64,000 nucleotides of DNA from Alviniconcha marisindica (Eukaryota; Mollusca; Gastropoda; Provannidae), in NCBI GenBank assembly GCA_018857735.1, contig JABMCL010002141.1:112001-176000 (forward strand). The letters run 5' to 3'. The notes below the pieces were generated by a model that worked only from the letters and a program-made list of their open reading frames with translations, was not told where the DNA came from and did not search any database. Of this stretch, positions 23,151 through 34,689 are shown one piece after another; the first letter of the stretch is position 1; each line of letters opens with the position of its first letter. Made by a program: the position numbers and the translations under genes.

Positions 23151-23164
23151 CACACACACACATG

Positions 23165-25030
23165 CACACATGTAGCCTAATACTCTGCCAAAATTCAGTC
23201 CAATACAACTTGTAACCAGCTCTTTCAGAACTTCAACACCATTCTTGACAAAAACATCTCTTCACCTCTTCCTTCAACATTTGACTGATGACCTCCTGAA
23301 TGTCTTTTCTGATTATTGCACTGAAAAAATCTGCACTATCAGAAACAATTTTCCTCTTCCAAATTCAAATGCTTGTGCTGACACCTCTTTTGCTGGAAAT
23401 CCCTTGCTAACTTTGGAGCCTGTCACTGATGAATTTGTCTTAAAAATAATCAACAGCGCACCCGCCAAGTCTTGTGAACTCAATCCCATTCCCACTACGA
23501 TTCTTTATGAAAACCTTGACATCTTGAAAAAGTTGTTCTCCACAAACTTATCTCCCATCTCCAAGAAAAACACCAGCAACCCCTTTCAGTCAGCCTATTG
23601 AGCAGGACATAGCACAGAGACCATTTTGTTATGTGTTGTAAATGAAATGATATTCTCTCCGCTCTGGACAATGACAACATTTCTGTTCTGCTTTTGTTGG
23701 ATCTTTCTGCAGCTTTTGACACTATAATTATTGACCACCAAATTCTCCTCTCCCACTTGAACTCTGTTTTTGGCATTCAGTCTACTGCACTGAATGGTTT
23801 CAGTCATATCTCTCAGACAAAGTTTAGTCCACTTCAGTCAATAACTCATCTTCCTCACCACCACAGCTCATGTATGGTGTACCTCAGGGCTCAGTATTTG
23901 GGCCTGTTCTCTTCATCCTGTACACTACACCTCTCTCCAATATCATAGCTAACCACTCTTAAAACCATCAGCTTTTCACAGATGATACACAGCTCCAGAA
24001 ATCTGCTCCTCTCAGTGAAGTGACCAGCCTCACCAAAGAACTCAATGCATGCACAGATGACATAAAAACATGGATGACCAAAAATCAGCTCCAACTTAAT
24101 GACAACAAAACAGAAGCTCTTCTCTTTCCATTTTCATCTTCCTTGAAACTTTCCACCATTTCCCTCCCTGATTCAGTTACTCTTGGCTCTCACAGCATCC
24201 CCTTCTTTGATTCTGCCAGGAGCCTTGGTGTCATTCTTGACTCAAACCTGTCCATAAAGAAGCACGTCACAAAAATCTTTCAAACTGCTTATTTCGAGCT
24301 TAAACACATTAGTCGATCCACAGATTTCTCACTGAAGATGCAGCCAAGACTTGTTACTTCCTGTATCCTCTCACTGCTTGACTACTGCAATTGTCTCCTC
24401 ATGGATACACCTAATTCTGTCATCCAACCTCTCCAGAAAACTTTAAACTTTGCTGCAAGACTTGTTCTCTTGGCACCCCGCCACCGCCACTTAACTCCCC
24501 TCCTGGAAAAACTGCACTGGCTTCCCATTTCATAACATTTTAAATATAAAGTCGCTTGTATGTGTTTCAATGCTATAAATGGTTCTGGTCCTGCTTACCT
24601 TTATGAATTGCTACATGTCTACACTCTGTCTCGTACATTACACTCTTCTTCTGACACCCGTATGCTGAAAATCCAGCAATACAAATGCAAGACCCATGGC
24701 TTTTGCACTTTCCCTTGCTTTGGACCCCACATTTGGAATTCACTCCCACAGGACCTTAGATGTTGCTCAACCCTGTCATCTTTTAAAGCCAAACTGAAAA
24801 CCTTCCTCATCTCACAGTATTTCCACCCCAACTAATATCAATACCCAGTTTCTGCTACAGTCAGTGTGTGTGTGTGTGTTTCCATATAATGCCTTATGTA
24901 AATTGTTTTGGTAGGACTGTGCTCTAATTGTGTACAGAATATTGTATTTAGGTTAATATGTATCATGTGAGTGCTCAAGGCACTGATGAGTGCATGATAA
25001 ATGTACATTATTATTATTATTATCATCATT
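23165..25030 (+). pseudogene. L2/CR1-group non-LTR retrotransposon, reverse transcriptase and 3' UTR, dead copy
   Basis: Segments in order: a pre-RT region at 23245-23601 (RNNFPLPNSN...), then LDLSAAFDTIIIDHQILLSH at about 23694. The thumb/palm parts follow: a decayed GVPQGSVLG block at about 23880 and LFTDDTQLQ at about 23970. Then come KNQLQLNDNKTEALLF (24080), LLDYCNCLL (24375), LHWLPIS (24510), and a final WNSLPQDLR...FKAKLKTFLIS block (24735-24830). The 3' UTR ends at about 25020 with an (ATT)n tail. Catalytic aspartates are retained as TDD, but several in-frame stops and frameshifts kill it. A tail-only relative is at 5285-5490. The endonuclease is absent, so the copy is 5'-truncated. 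Confidence 0.88.
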
Positions 25031-25377
25031 ATTCATCTCTGTGTCTCTATTTACCCTAGCGCTTGTTCACACTGTATGACATGATAACTTGCACATTCAA
25101 TAATGTAGAAGAATGAGATGTTATTGGGCACAAATTACATCCAGAAAATAACCTCAATTGTGATTTTCCATTGTGGTTTAAAGTCTACTCAAGCATAGTC
25201 TTGTTCCAATTTGCCACACATCCCAGCACATGCTGTTCCAAGTATCACAAAAAGATTTAAAGTTTTTTCTACCATTATTTTTACTTGTTACACAGCTTTT
25301 TTGTACCCATAATCAGAGCTGAACACTTTGGGGGTTTTTTAATAAATTTTTTACATGGGATTGTATAGACTGTCAGA

Positions 25378-25535
25378 CATCCCTCTTCACTCTCTTAAGT
25401 CAGAACTGAAAACCAACCTCTTCTCATCTACATACTGATTTGTCATTTCTTTCTTCTCTTTTTCCACCAACCCATCACTAGTAATGCATGTATTTGTAGT
25501 GTGTGCATGTGAGAGTGGTTCTACTGTACTCATTT
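25378..25535 (+). repeat. LINE C-terminus/3' UTR fragment
   Basis: It translates as LHSLKSELKTNLFSS then a stop, matching the standard C-terminal motif (FKS.LKT.LF) of L2/CR1-group ORF2. The 3' UTR follows with CACCAACCCATCACTAGTAA and GTATTTGTAGTGTGTGCATG, shared with 28955-29225. Confidence 0.65.
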
Positions 25536-28500
25536 TATTGATTTTTAAAAGGCATTCCTTTGGGCAAAATAGTATACTCCATAAATCATACAAATCATTC
25601 AGTATCCAAATAACATCAAACAGTTAAAATGCTTAAACCAAAGTCACTAAAGACTTACATGTGTATGCACAAACCATGACAAACCATTCCTTGTAAAATA
25701 CATCATATTTCATGAAATACATGTGCTACAGGAGTTTCCACAAATACTCCAGATTCTCTCTCTCTCACTCATTCACTCACACATGCATGCATGCACGCAC
25801 ACACACACACACACACTGATGCATTAAAAAACTGGAATTACCTAATTTATTCCAATACATTGAAATTTGATGTACTGTAAGCCAAACCTAATGGTGCAAA
25901 TAATACACATGTATGTAAAGCCAAATTGAACTCGGTGACCACCTGTCAGTCCAATCAAAAGCAGCCAGCTTGAGTGTGTGCCCAGGTCAAGATATTGCAA
26001 ATTTTTCAATTCTCCCAAGTAAATGTCTGTGCAAACTGTGTGTGTCTGGGTCTGGTCTTCATGTGCACAAAGATATTGCCTACATGAAAGCTCCTTCTTT
26101 CAGTGAGAAACGGCCTTAAAGGCAGTTATGTGCTAACACTGCACAGATACCCCACAAAAATGGTATAACAGTACACTGTGGTTGCTCCTTAAAAGATAGA
26201 GAACCAAACCACCCCTGAGGATTATCGAGTGATAACAGGTGGTTGCTTAGACAGGTTTAATCATAGTTAAAACTCGGTGAACTACAGATTCTGGATAAAA
26301 CAAGTCCAACCCAAGTTCTCACGGGCCCACAGTGCATGACTAGTAAAACAGGACACCAACACCTGCAGCCACAAATGAATTGACCCACTGATGGTTTCTG
26401 TATACAAACACTTGACTACAGGCATGGACTGCTTTGAACAGTTTCGAAATACAGTGAAGACTTGCAGCAAGTGGTGTTGTTGTTTCAACTTCCTCTTACA
26501 CTGTTGATGAAATGGTGTCAATTTGATTGACCAGTTAAGTGGAGGTGGTACTTGGCAGGGATCACAATCCAAGGAAACAGGAGGAGGGTGGGTGGGCTAA
26601 CTAGCACAAGTATCACATCCAGAATTATTCCTGCATCAGGTAAGCCAGTTTATGTGGTTAGGCTACGTATCATTCTCTATTGTTCTCTCCCCCCACCCTC
26701 CTTTCCTCCCCAAAGAGTGCCCCCTTTTCAGTGTCTTTCGCCAAATGGATTACCTCTTATGATCAATTTATGCTACAATACTTCCCACAAAAGGTCTAAT
26801 CAACTCACATTCACAACCACTTTAAAATGGTGGTTGTTTCATTTACTGACAAATTTTAACTTGTGAACTTTGCATAAACGCATGTGCAATGAGTATCTTT
26901 CAGCACGTCAACTATGAATCTGATGTTATCATTATCATAATTCTTTTATTTAATAATGCTTTGTTTTCGAAAATGGTATGCACTGAATAATCACTGTGTC
27001 ACTAATGAACAAATGTATTAGATCAAAATGATGCCATCAGTTGTATGTTTTCCCCCACTCTTGTACCAAATAAAGTCTAAACCCTTAAAGTGGCTGAGAC
27101 ATCAAGATTACTTCTCAATAGAGGGTTTGGGGGTGCCAATCACTCAAGCAGCTTCAGTCAGTCAAAAAGTTAGAATACTCCACGCAAATAGCACAATGAG
27201 TGGCCACCACACTTGCCTCACAAATTAAAACATAGCAACATTGCAAATGACTGGCTGATTCTGAACAAAATCTTCAAAGTAATGGTGCACATAAACTGAC
27301 AATGTCAGATAACTGCTGCAATCAAATCAGGAAAATTGTGATTGTTTAAACACTGGATTTAGACTCTGGTCATACATTCTTTCACCGCCTGAGCATCTGA
27401 TAATTTTTGGCATGAATGGCAAGATGGATAAGGTGCCTGACCTAATAATGCCGATGGCAAAGCACTACATTTTCAGATTTGGTTGTTCAAATGCTACATC
27501 AAATGTTACTTGTTTTTCAAAAAAAAGCTAGGAAAAGAGCAGCTATACACAAAGGCATCTGGTCACTAAAGGCAAACCTAACTGTATTTTTCACTATAGT
27601 CCCCATACTTCCTGATAATCAGTGACAACAATGTATAACTGTAGGGTACCCAGAGAGTTGCTTACAAGAAAATGTGTGTGTGGGTGGGAGAAATAGTTTT
27701 TAACACAAGCATGTACGTACTGAGCTGAATAGATGTGTTAACTGCAATGTTTGTGTGCATATTCAGATACTGTCTGCAATACTGTTTCTGTGTGGGGGAC
27801 CAAAAAAAATAAAACATTGTGAAAGATTGCATTTACACAACTAAGGAATGTGTATTGCTGGTAAACAATAGGACAGTCATCTATTGCTTAAATATGGCAA
27901 CAAACTAGTGAACAGTTAAATTTTGAAAGATGCTAGAAGTGTTGAAGCAAAAGCAAAAGTGAAAAAGTACACAATGGCAACCGTGTACCTTGTGCCAACA
28001 ATAAAAACAGCAACAAAAGTAGGTCTAAATTTCTGGGAAATGATATGGGTGAGGATAAAATTCTTTTGAAACATCTTGATGCATTTAATTCTGTTGGCCT
28101 GAAGATATTATTCAGTGTCTGCTTTTTAATGCCTCCTTCAGAACTGACTTTCATAGTCTGGCTTGAGACTTGAATTGTGAGAAAATCTAAGTACATGTGC
28201 ATAAAATTTAAAGTATAGCAATAACAGCTATATAGTGTATAAACAGAGACTGACAAACAAAAATCAAACCCTTATGTTTCAAAACCAGCTTGCACAAAGC
28301 TCACATACATGTTAGTGCAACCACATATATATACTAGCACACTCACTGACGAACTATTTTTTCTTTTTTTCTAAATGATTTTTTTTTTCTTTCTTTCTTT
28401 TTAGCATTGTTGTGCATCTGTTGTATTATGGAACAAATATTATGACTTCATCTATCTTCTCTTCCCTCAGAAACTGATAAAAAGATTTCTGAGGGCAGTT

Positions 28501-28770
28501 ATAGCAAGATTCTTAGTCAACTTTTTTTCCACCTTCATCACTGGCTTTTATGGTGTCACTCTCGCTCTCACTTCACAAATTCCTCAAAGCCATTCTTGAC
28601 AGTGGCCACATATGTACGGTGCAAGTGAAATAACTTTTCTTTCCACCTTGTTTGTCATTATTATGCACTGCTCAAAAGATCTTGTTCATATGTTCTTGGA
28701 GAAAAAGCTCATGCTATAATGGAACAGATCTAGGAAAATGTACTCACTAATAAGACAAAAAACAGGGAAC
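25536..28770. other. Non-coding interval
   Basis: No exon or gene is supported. It contains CA-rich microsatellite at about 25765-25816. The sequence is AT-rich and CpG-poor, with no clear retroposon boundaries. Confidence 0.35.
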
Positions 28771-28771
28771 C

Positions 28772-28885
28772 AATAACACACAAGCGTTTTTCGACGATTA
28801 GTCTTCTTCACCTAAAGAAGACAAATCATCAAATGCGCTTATGTGTTATTGTTTCTATCTTCTTCACCTGAAGAAGACAAATCAT
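28772..28885. mobile_element. Hammerhead-like repeat trio (Penelope-like fragment)
   Basis: Three copies of one motif occur. On the - strand at 28770-28812: GGTGAAGAAGACTAATCGTC then GAAAAACGC. On the + strand at 28810-28850: CCTAAAGAAGACAAATCATC then AAATGCGC and TATGTGTTATTG. A third, partial copy lies at 28862-28885. Layout and bases (CUGAAGA-like box, GAC/GTC stem, GAAA, NACGC) resemble hammerhead cores described in Penelope-like terminal repeats. Strand pairing would fold the first two into a hairpin. Confidence 0.45.
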
Positions 28886-28954
28886 GTTATTTTTTTCCCC
28901 TGTTTTTCATCTCATTTTCCTTGATCTGTCCATTTTATCAACCTCACCAGCAGT

Positions 28955-29225
28955 TGTTCGCTCATTCCTCAAAGCTCATGCTATAGTTTTTGCGAAGGTT
29001 AATTTCATGGATGTGCTGATCTGTCGTTTCTCTTCTCACTGTACCAACCCATCACCAGTTATGCAAGTATTTGTAGTGTGTGTGTGTGTGTGTGTGTGTG
29101 AGTGTGCGCATGCTTGCACGCATGCACATGTGTGTGTGATGAAATGAGCATATCCTTATGACTCTGTAAGCACTCTGGGCTCTTATGAGGTGGGGCACCA
29201 TAAATAATTTATTATTATTATTATT
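28955..29225 (+). repeat. LINE 3' fragment with (ATT)n tail
   Basis: Decayed SFLKAHA... codons (compare FK..LKTHLF) are followed by ACCAACCCATCACCAGTTAT, a GT tract (29078-29101) and GGGCACCATAAATAATTTAT with (ATT)n at 29210-29230. It is the same family as 25378-25535. Confidence 0.6.
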
Positions 29226-29463
29226 ATTATGGCTGGATGCTCCCACCATTACACAGACTCGCATGATTTTTAACCAAAAGAGGAAACTTTTCACTGAAAT
29301 ATTAAGACCATACTTTAAAGGAATTTTTTTCAGATTGAAAAAATAATTACACATTTTACTTTTTAGCCAATTTAGAAGACTCTTCAGAAGATATCCTTAA
29401 GTGTCTCATTAGTTTTCCCAACCCAAAGTAATAAACTGACACCAGTAAACTAACTGGAAAATA

Positions 29464-29616
29464 TCACTGAGAAGCCACAGAGGAACTGGAGATACTGGAC
29501 GCAGGGGTTCGATCCTCCTCAAAGTCAAGAATGACACGGTTGGCCTGTCGGTGATATTGGCTCTGTTTGTAATAGATCTTCAGCACACCCTTGATGGCAA
29601 TAAAAGCTATACCACC
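29464..29616 (-). CDS. MARCHF5: MARCHF5 last coding exon
   Basis: MARCHF5 (MITOL) is a four-pass mitochondrial outer-membrane RING-CH E3 ubiquitin ligase acting on fission/fusion and quality-control substrates. The - strand reads from GGT at 29616, directly after an AG acceptor (29618-29617), through 50 codons to TGA at 29466-29464. Residues 1-14 (GGIAFIAIKGVLKI) belong to the final transmembrane segment and match the vertebrate GGIAFVAIKGAFKV almost exactly. They are followed by YYKQSQYHRQANRVIL, matching YFKQQQYLRQAHRKIL. The tail (DFEEDRTPASSISSSSVASQ) is serine-rich and longer than the short acidic vertebrate end. The exon starts in phase 0, matching the donor of the exon at 31555-31718. 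Confidence 0.93.
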   Translation of the reverse strand, partial: GGIAFIAIKGVLKIYYKQSQYHRQANRVILDFEEDRTPASSISSSSVASQ

Positions 29617-30169
29617 CTGCAACACAGCAGATTTATAATTGTTAGAATAGCTGCATTATGCTAAACAAGAGAATGACAAAACAAAGCAAATAAGTCTTCA
29701 CATAAAATGTACTACACACAACCTGTCAAAGGCTGTTACTATCAGGGGTTCCACCATCAAACTGCAACGAGGGTAGGGGCAGGAGGTCATTTACAGACTG
29801 GTACAATGTAGTCGTTGGCTGGCCAGATGAAGCTGGAATGGCCACATTTTATAACACACTCATCTCCCTTATATCACTGAAACATGTGTCGCATTAGAAC
29901 AGTTGTAGCGGAACAGTAGAAGACTGCAAAAGCATATAATGGTTGTAAACTACAGCAAAGTTGCTCCTATTATCTACCACTCCTATACTACTACCTAAAG
30001 GTGAAATGTCTGGTGTTACTTCTCTCTGTAAAGCTTTGGAAAGTGTTATGGATCATGAGGATGTATGATGCTCACATGTTATATTACTCATAATGGGCTA
30101 CCACCTGGCAAACAGCAATCTGTTGCTAGTAGTACCAGTTATTAACAGGACTGCTGACAAGCTTGAAAT

Positions 30170-30330
30170 TTCAATAATTAAAATTTAAGTATTTATGCAG
30201 AGCAAAATCTTGTCTTATTCTAAGTGCGTATATGCACACACATACATGAGGAAGTATACTGACTATACACAACCTAATTTACAGCCAACATAAACAAATA
30301 ACAGGGCTTTGAGGCAGAGGAGGATAGCAG
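30170..30330 (-). repeat. LINE 3' UTR fragment (tail type of the 10.4-12.8 kb LINE)
   Basis: ATAATTAAAATTTAAGTATT, GCAAAATCTTGTCTTATTCT and GTGCGTATATGCACACAC align with 10365-10460 in the same orientation. It is a 5'-truncated insertion inside the MARCHF5 intron. Confidence 0.6.
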
Positions 30331-30777
30331 CATAAGGATCCCCATTCCCCATCAAGTCTTTATGCAGAGTTCAAAAATCATTTAGCTTCTCCTGCAACAT
30401 ATCCAATCATTTATACTGGCAAACATCACAATATACTTTCAGGTGTATCAAATTATGAGAGGAAAAAAACATGGCTAAGCCTTAGGGCCCTTTGTTAAGG
30501 AAAGCAGACTTTCTTCGTGGGCAGCTGAAGCCTGGAGTTGACTGGGCTTCCCTGTCAATAGGAGAACAGCAACCCAACAGCTGGATGCAGTCTTAACAAT
30601 ACAAGGGTGTGTGGGAGTGCAATCAGACATAAATCTTATTCTGCTGGTGTTAAGTTGGCAAATTTGGTCCTCTTCTACTAGTGCTGTAAAAGTAGCAACC
30701 ACAAACCACTGAACAATAATGACATTTTGACAATCATTTCCTCTTTAAAAACACTATTATTCAATCTGGTTGTGGTG

Positions 30778-30802
30778 CCCCCCCCCCCCCCCCCCCCCCC
30801 CT
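30778..30802 (+). repeat. Poly-C tract (25 bases)
   Basis: An uninterrupted C homopolymer within the MARCHF5 intron. Confidence 0.95.
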
Positions 30803-31554
30803 AAATACAGTCACACAAAGAATGACTTACAAGTTAAAAACTACAATTGTTTTTATTGAGAAAAAAAAATGAGAAGAAGAAGAAAAGAACATGTTAATGT
30901 GACCATCGCAAGAAGCAATTAATAATATTACATAATTCATTAAAAGTATAAACAAAGGACCATTTTCAACGGAGGTAACTATACCCTCTGGACCACTAGC
31001 TGCCCTTGAAAATAAGTTTAATTTGTTGAAAAGGCATACACTATGCAGTTCATAACTGACTGCTCTAAACACTGTGACAGATCCCACTCAAATGTTATAA
31101 GCCCACACAAATGTTGCGGGTGCTAGGTGTGAACTCATAAGTTTAGCTGGACACAGTCTGGTGCACCATTCAGTGGCTTGACTGTCTTGTGATGGAGTAC
31201 CATGGATTGAGAAATTCAGGTCCCCTCTGCTGAAAATCCTCAAAAGTACACCTTTTAAGTACCAGTATCTCAGAGTAGGTCAGCTTTGCATGTTCCATTT
31301 CCTGACAGGAGATTTGCCTTTCAAATTTCAACCTTCACTCAGCTGTATCTGCCACTCCCCTCCTTTAACTTTTCTTCCAAAATAATGTTAAATGTGTCAT
31401 GAACAGTGAATGTGACTTTTGCTTGTGATTTACTGAAGTCTGTTTTGCCCTGAACCTTCTCTGTTGGCCTGGCATGCAAAATCAAGTCATCAACTCCATA
31501 AAACTGATTGAAAAGGAAGCCCCTGGTTGAGAGCAGTGTGGGTGACTGACATAC

Positions 31555-31718
31555 CAGAAGTGTCCTCTGGAAGTTGGACTGTACTGAACCGAACATAAGC
31601 TTTCCCACGATGGTAGCAATGGTGGGCAGGATGAGGGCACCACAGAGAACTCTTGTTGCAGAGATTGGGTCAGACAGAGGCACCGTCTCTGCAGGAATGC
31701 GTGATGACCTTGAATATT
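31555..31718 (-). CDS. MARCHF5: MARCHF5 penultimate coding exon
   Basis: The exon begins at 31718 after a polypyrimidine/AG acceptor (TTTGTTTCAG, 31728-31719). It completes a codon from the preceding exon (phase: 2 bases supplied here) and gives 54 residues, ending at 31555 before GTATGT. It encodes RIPAETVPLSDPISATR and then LCGALILPTIATIVGKLMFG with SVQSNFQRTLL. This parallels the vertebrate RIPAEANPLADHVSATRILC segment and the third transmembrane helix. Joined to the last exon it gives ...QRTLL-GGIAF, as in the vertebrate protein. The upstream part (RING-CH zinc module with its C4HC3 ligands, first two helices) was not found in the window. Confidence 0.93.
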
Positions 31719-32203
31719 CTGAAACAAATTTATGAGTATGACTCCAGTGGGAATGGAGGATTATGACTTCATTCCCCTTCCAGAATGATTTTACACTAAC
31801 ATGTCAAAATGTGTAGTATTATATGACAGAAGAACTAACATTCATTCCATATTACATTAAACAGAACTGAGTCAGTTGACTTACAAAGTCACATTCATAC
31901 ATCAAAACAAACAAGGTTTGTCACCTTGCACTGGAAAATACCCCCATTGTGTGCCTGGTGATATAATTGCAGTGCTGCTTGCATTTGGTCTGGTAACAGT
32001 AACAATACATCAATACACCTAGTATGATTGCAAAAGGATCATTAGTTAAAAGATATATCAGAAACAGTCATATTTTTGTAGCAATGATAAATGATTGTAT
32101 GGGATGTTTATTTTGTGAGACTTAATATTTTCAGATGTCATGCTGACATTAAGTGTGAGATTTATCGTACCATAAATTTTACTTTGAGATTTCTGTATAC
32201 ATA

Positions 32204-32556
32204 CCCAGTAAACGTGCTGGATCCAATCTGGAAGCATTTTGGATATGGCCAGTTATAGCATGCAGACAGAATTGGGCCGGATCATATATGCCTGATCTGA
32301 CTTCCTGCATCTGATTCAGTTCCAGAAATCATCAGCCCCAGTTTCTGGCAGGATGCAACCAGCCCACTACCAGTTTCCCACTTTAGACTTGGTTGCAAAA
32401 CCAGCCCTGATCTGATTTAGTTCTGGCTGACTGTGTCAGGTTTTGGCCACACCGATCCAGTCTGGAAGCAAGCCAATGTGCAAGAATCATCCAGCCCACT
32501 TCTGGCCAATGCTTCAGAGTCAGCTCTGGCAAATAAGATCTGGCACGTTTACTAGG
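32204..32556. mobile_element. MITE with 14-bp TIRs and 6-bp duplication
   Basis: The left end CCCAGTAAACGTGC (32204-32217) and the right end (complement CCTAGTAAACGTGC, 32556-32543) are inverted repeats with one mismatch. Each is immediately flanked by TACATA (32198-32203 and 32557-32562). The 353-bp interior is non-coding and rich in CTGG/CCAG phrases. It contains second-level repeats: GATCCAATCTGGAAGC near 32221 and GATCCAGTCTGGAAGC near 32454. The superfamily is not determined. Confidence 0.75.
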
Positions 32557-33169
32557 TACATACATTTTGCTTAATGTCCTCAGATGCTAAAAAGCATATT
32601 TAAAAATTAAATTATGGACAACATGTAGAACAGTCTTGTCTTGAATATCAAATGAGATTGGTATAATTGGTATCATTTTGATTAGACGTATGTTTGGTCA
32701 GGAATCAAGTCTGGATAATTAATTGTATTTAATATGCTGTTTTATTGGATTTTCTCATTAGGATTTAGATGCAGTCTTGGTTTATTTATGCATCCATTAA
32801 TGACAAACGCTGATTCAAAATGAGTGGGTGGAGTTTGTTGATTTAATGTAATAATTATAATGTTTGGTATTATATAGTAGTAAGGTGACAAGTTCTTAGT
32901 TTATTTTCTTGCAGCAAGTGCAAGTAGAGAAAAGCATGCATGTCCAGTGGGTTCTAGAAGTTCTGAGTTCATAGCTCACTATGATTCAGTGACAGGTTTA
33001 GTTGTGTCAGTTGCAGAATGTATTTACTGTTAGAAGGAAGCAGCCCAGGGTGATATAGACCTTTGTCAAACTGATAAGGTATAGGAATATATGTATATCC
33101 ATTTGTTGTAATACTGATATTTCTGGTATGGTATCTCACATATTTAAATTCATGACTCATTCACTTGTC

Positions 33170-34512
33170 TTTGTATTATGTACTTATTCTATTATTTTGT
33201 CATTTCATTTATTTATGGGTTATATGGTTTGTGTAATGGTGAAGTGTATTTTGTGTACAAAAGTCTGGTGGAGAGCATTTTAACTTTTAACATTGTTGTC
33301 TGGTATGAAAACCTGGGTGTGAAGGGGAAGGCAAAACTGGCACGTATTGTCGGGGTGGCAAAAAAGATTATTGGTGCAAAACAAGACCACCTAAGTGATC
33401 TCTACTTTACAGCAGTTGAATGGGAAACAGCATGGATCTTAGATGACACAAAGCATCCCCTTTTTTCTCAGTTTTGGAAACTCTGGTCAGGCCGATGATA
33501 CAAATTGCCAATTGCCAGGAAGAACGCGTACAATTTTAAAAAAAATCACAAGTGCTATTTCTGTTTTAAATTCTAGACCTACTTAATATGTTGGCCCTGT
33601 GGGTTTCAAGGATCAGCCTTACTCACTCTGTGATAGTGCTGATCTGATGGATGTTTAAGTTACGCTTTTAGTTCACTGGCAAAATAACTCAGTATGCTTC
33701 AGGTTTATGACATTTACCAGCATAACTGTCTTAACTCTAAGTTAACTAATAATAATAATTGTGTGCAGTATTTGCCCATGACAGTTTATTTTGTGTGCAG
33801 GCATGGGAGTGCGTGTGAGCGTGTGTGCGCTCCCTGTTTGTTTGTTTGTTTGTGTGTGTGTGTGGGGGGGGGGGGGGGGGGGTTGTGTGTGTGTTTGTGT
33901 GTGCGAAAATTATATACTGCCTGGATTTAATATGTTGCTCCATAAATGCTGCCTATAATCTATATGTTGCGGTTGATTTTAGTGTTTTGATTTCAACATT
34001 TTGATGTTTAAGGAATGTTTGTTTAATTGTAATATTTATTAAATGTTTTAAGTTGGTAAGCCAGAAGAAGAATAGGTGTGTGTGTGGTGTGTGTATGTGT
34101 GTGTGTGTGTGTGTGTGTGCGCGTGTGTGAAAATTATATTCTGCCCGGATTTAATATGTTGCTCCATAAATGCTGCCTATATATGTTGCAGTTATTTTAG
34201 TGTTTTCAATTTCAGGGTTTTGATGTTTAAGGAATGTTTGTTTTATTGTAATATTTACTCAATGTTTTAAGTGATTGGTGAGCCTGAATAATAATGCATG
34301 TGTATGCATGCATGTGTGCGTGCGTGGGTGGGCGGGTGCATGCATGCATGTGTACATATGTGTATGTATCCACACATTTAGCTTTTGCATTTGAGCAACT
34401 TTTACTCTGTGTTTTATTGAATTGTTGTTGTTTTATTGTAAAATCTATTGAGTGTTTTATGTAAATGATGAGCCAGAAGGCAAATTTCTCCAGAGACAAT
34501 AAAGTTGTATTA
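33170..34512 (+). pseudogene. Non-LTR retrotransposon C-terminus with tandemly repeated 3' UTR
   Basis: The ORF at 33178-33498 ends like a LINE reverse transcriptase: YKSLVESILTFNIVVWYENL, GKAKLARIVGVAKKIIGAKQ, HPLFSQF...SGR. After the stop at 33498-33500 the next codons still read as the family end in another frame (KLPIARKNAYNF). The 3' UTR contains three head-to-tail units (about 33908-34075, 34129-34285, 34370-34512). Each has a GT microsatellite, TTTAATATGTTGCTCCATAA, a TGTTTAAGGAATGTTTG block and GAGCC(A/T)GAA. The end is GACAATAAAGTTGTATTACT. Reverse copies of the tail lie at 40925-41085 and 43803-44130. Confidence 0.8.
33864..33882 (+). repeat. Poly-G tract (19 bases)
   Basis: G homopolymer between GT tracts in the LINE 3' UTR. 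Confidence 0.95.
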
Positions 34513-34599
34513 CTGTATTCATACTAGTCAATATTTCTTTTTTGTTTTGGACAGTGTCAGGGTTGAAGTACAAAAACAGATAAATGGTTTAGCTCTCCA

Positions 34600-34656
34600 G
34601 TGGTTGTCCCTAATATGTCAACCCGACATCCGAGGACATGAAGCCCCACATCATCA
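34600..34656 (+). mobile_element. Minimal 3'-end copy of the U2-headed SINE family
   Basis: This 57-bp insertion is bounded by exact 10-bp duplications TAGCTCTCCA at 34590-34599 and 34657-34666. It consists of TTGTCCCTAATATGTCAACC, CGACATCCGAGGACAT and a short (CAT)n tail. It corresponds to the last ~55 bp of the elements at 44779-44981 and 51496-51673. The outer stem GTCC/GGAC and inner stem ATGTC/GACAT of the tail hairpin are intact. A strongly 5'-truncated product of target-primed reverse transcription is the natural explanation. Confidence 0.85.
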
Positions 34657-34689
34657 TAGCTCTCCATCTCAGTTTTCACAGTTTTCACT

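Larger units (their letters stand above)
29617..31554 (-). other. MARCHF5: MARCHF5 last intron (1938 bp)
   Basis: It is bounded by a GT donor (GTATGT at 31554-31549 on -) and an AG acceptor (29618-29617). Contents: a LINE tail at 30170-30330 and a poly-C tract at 30778-30802. The ORF at 30475-30702 shows no recognisable domain. Confidence 0.85.
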
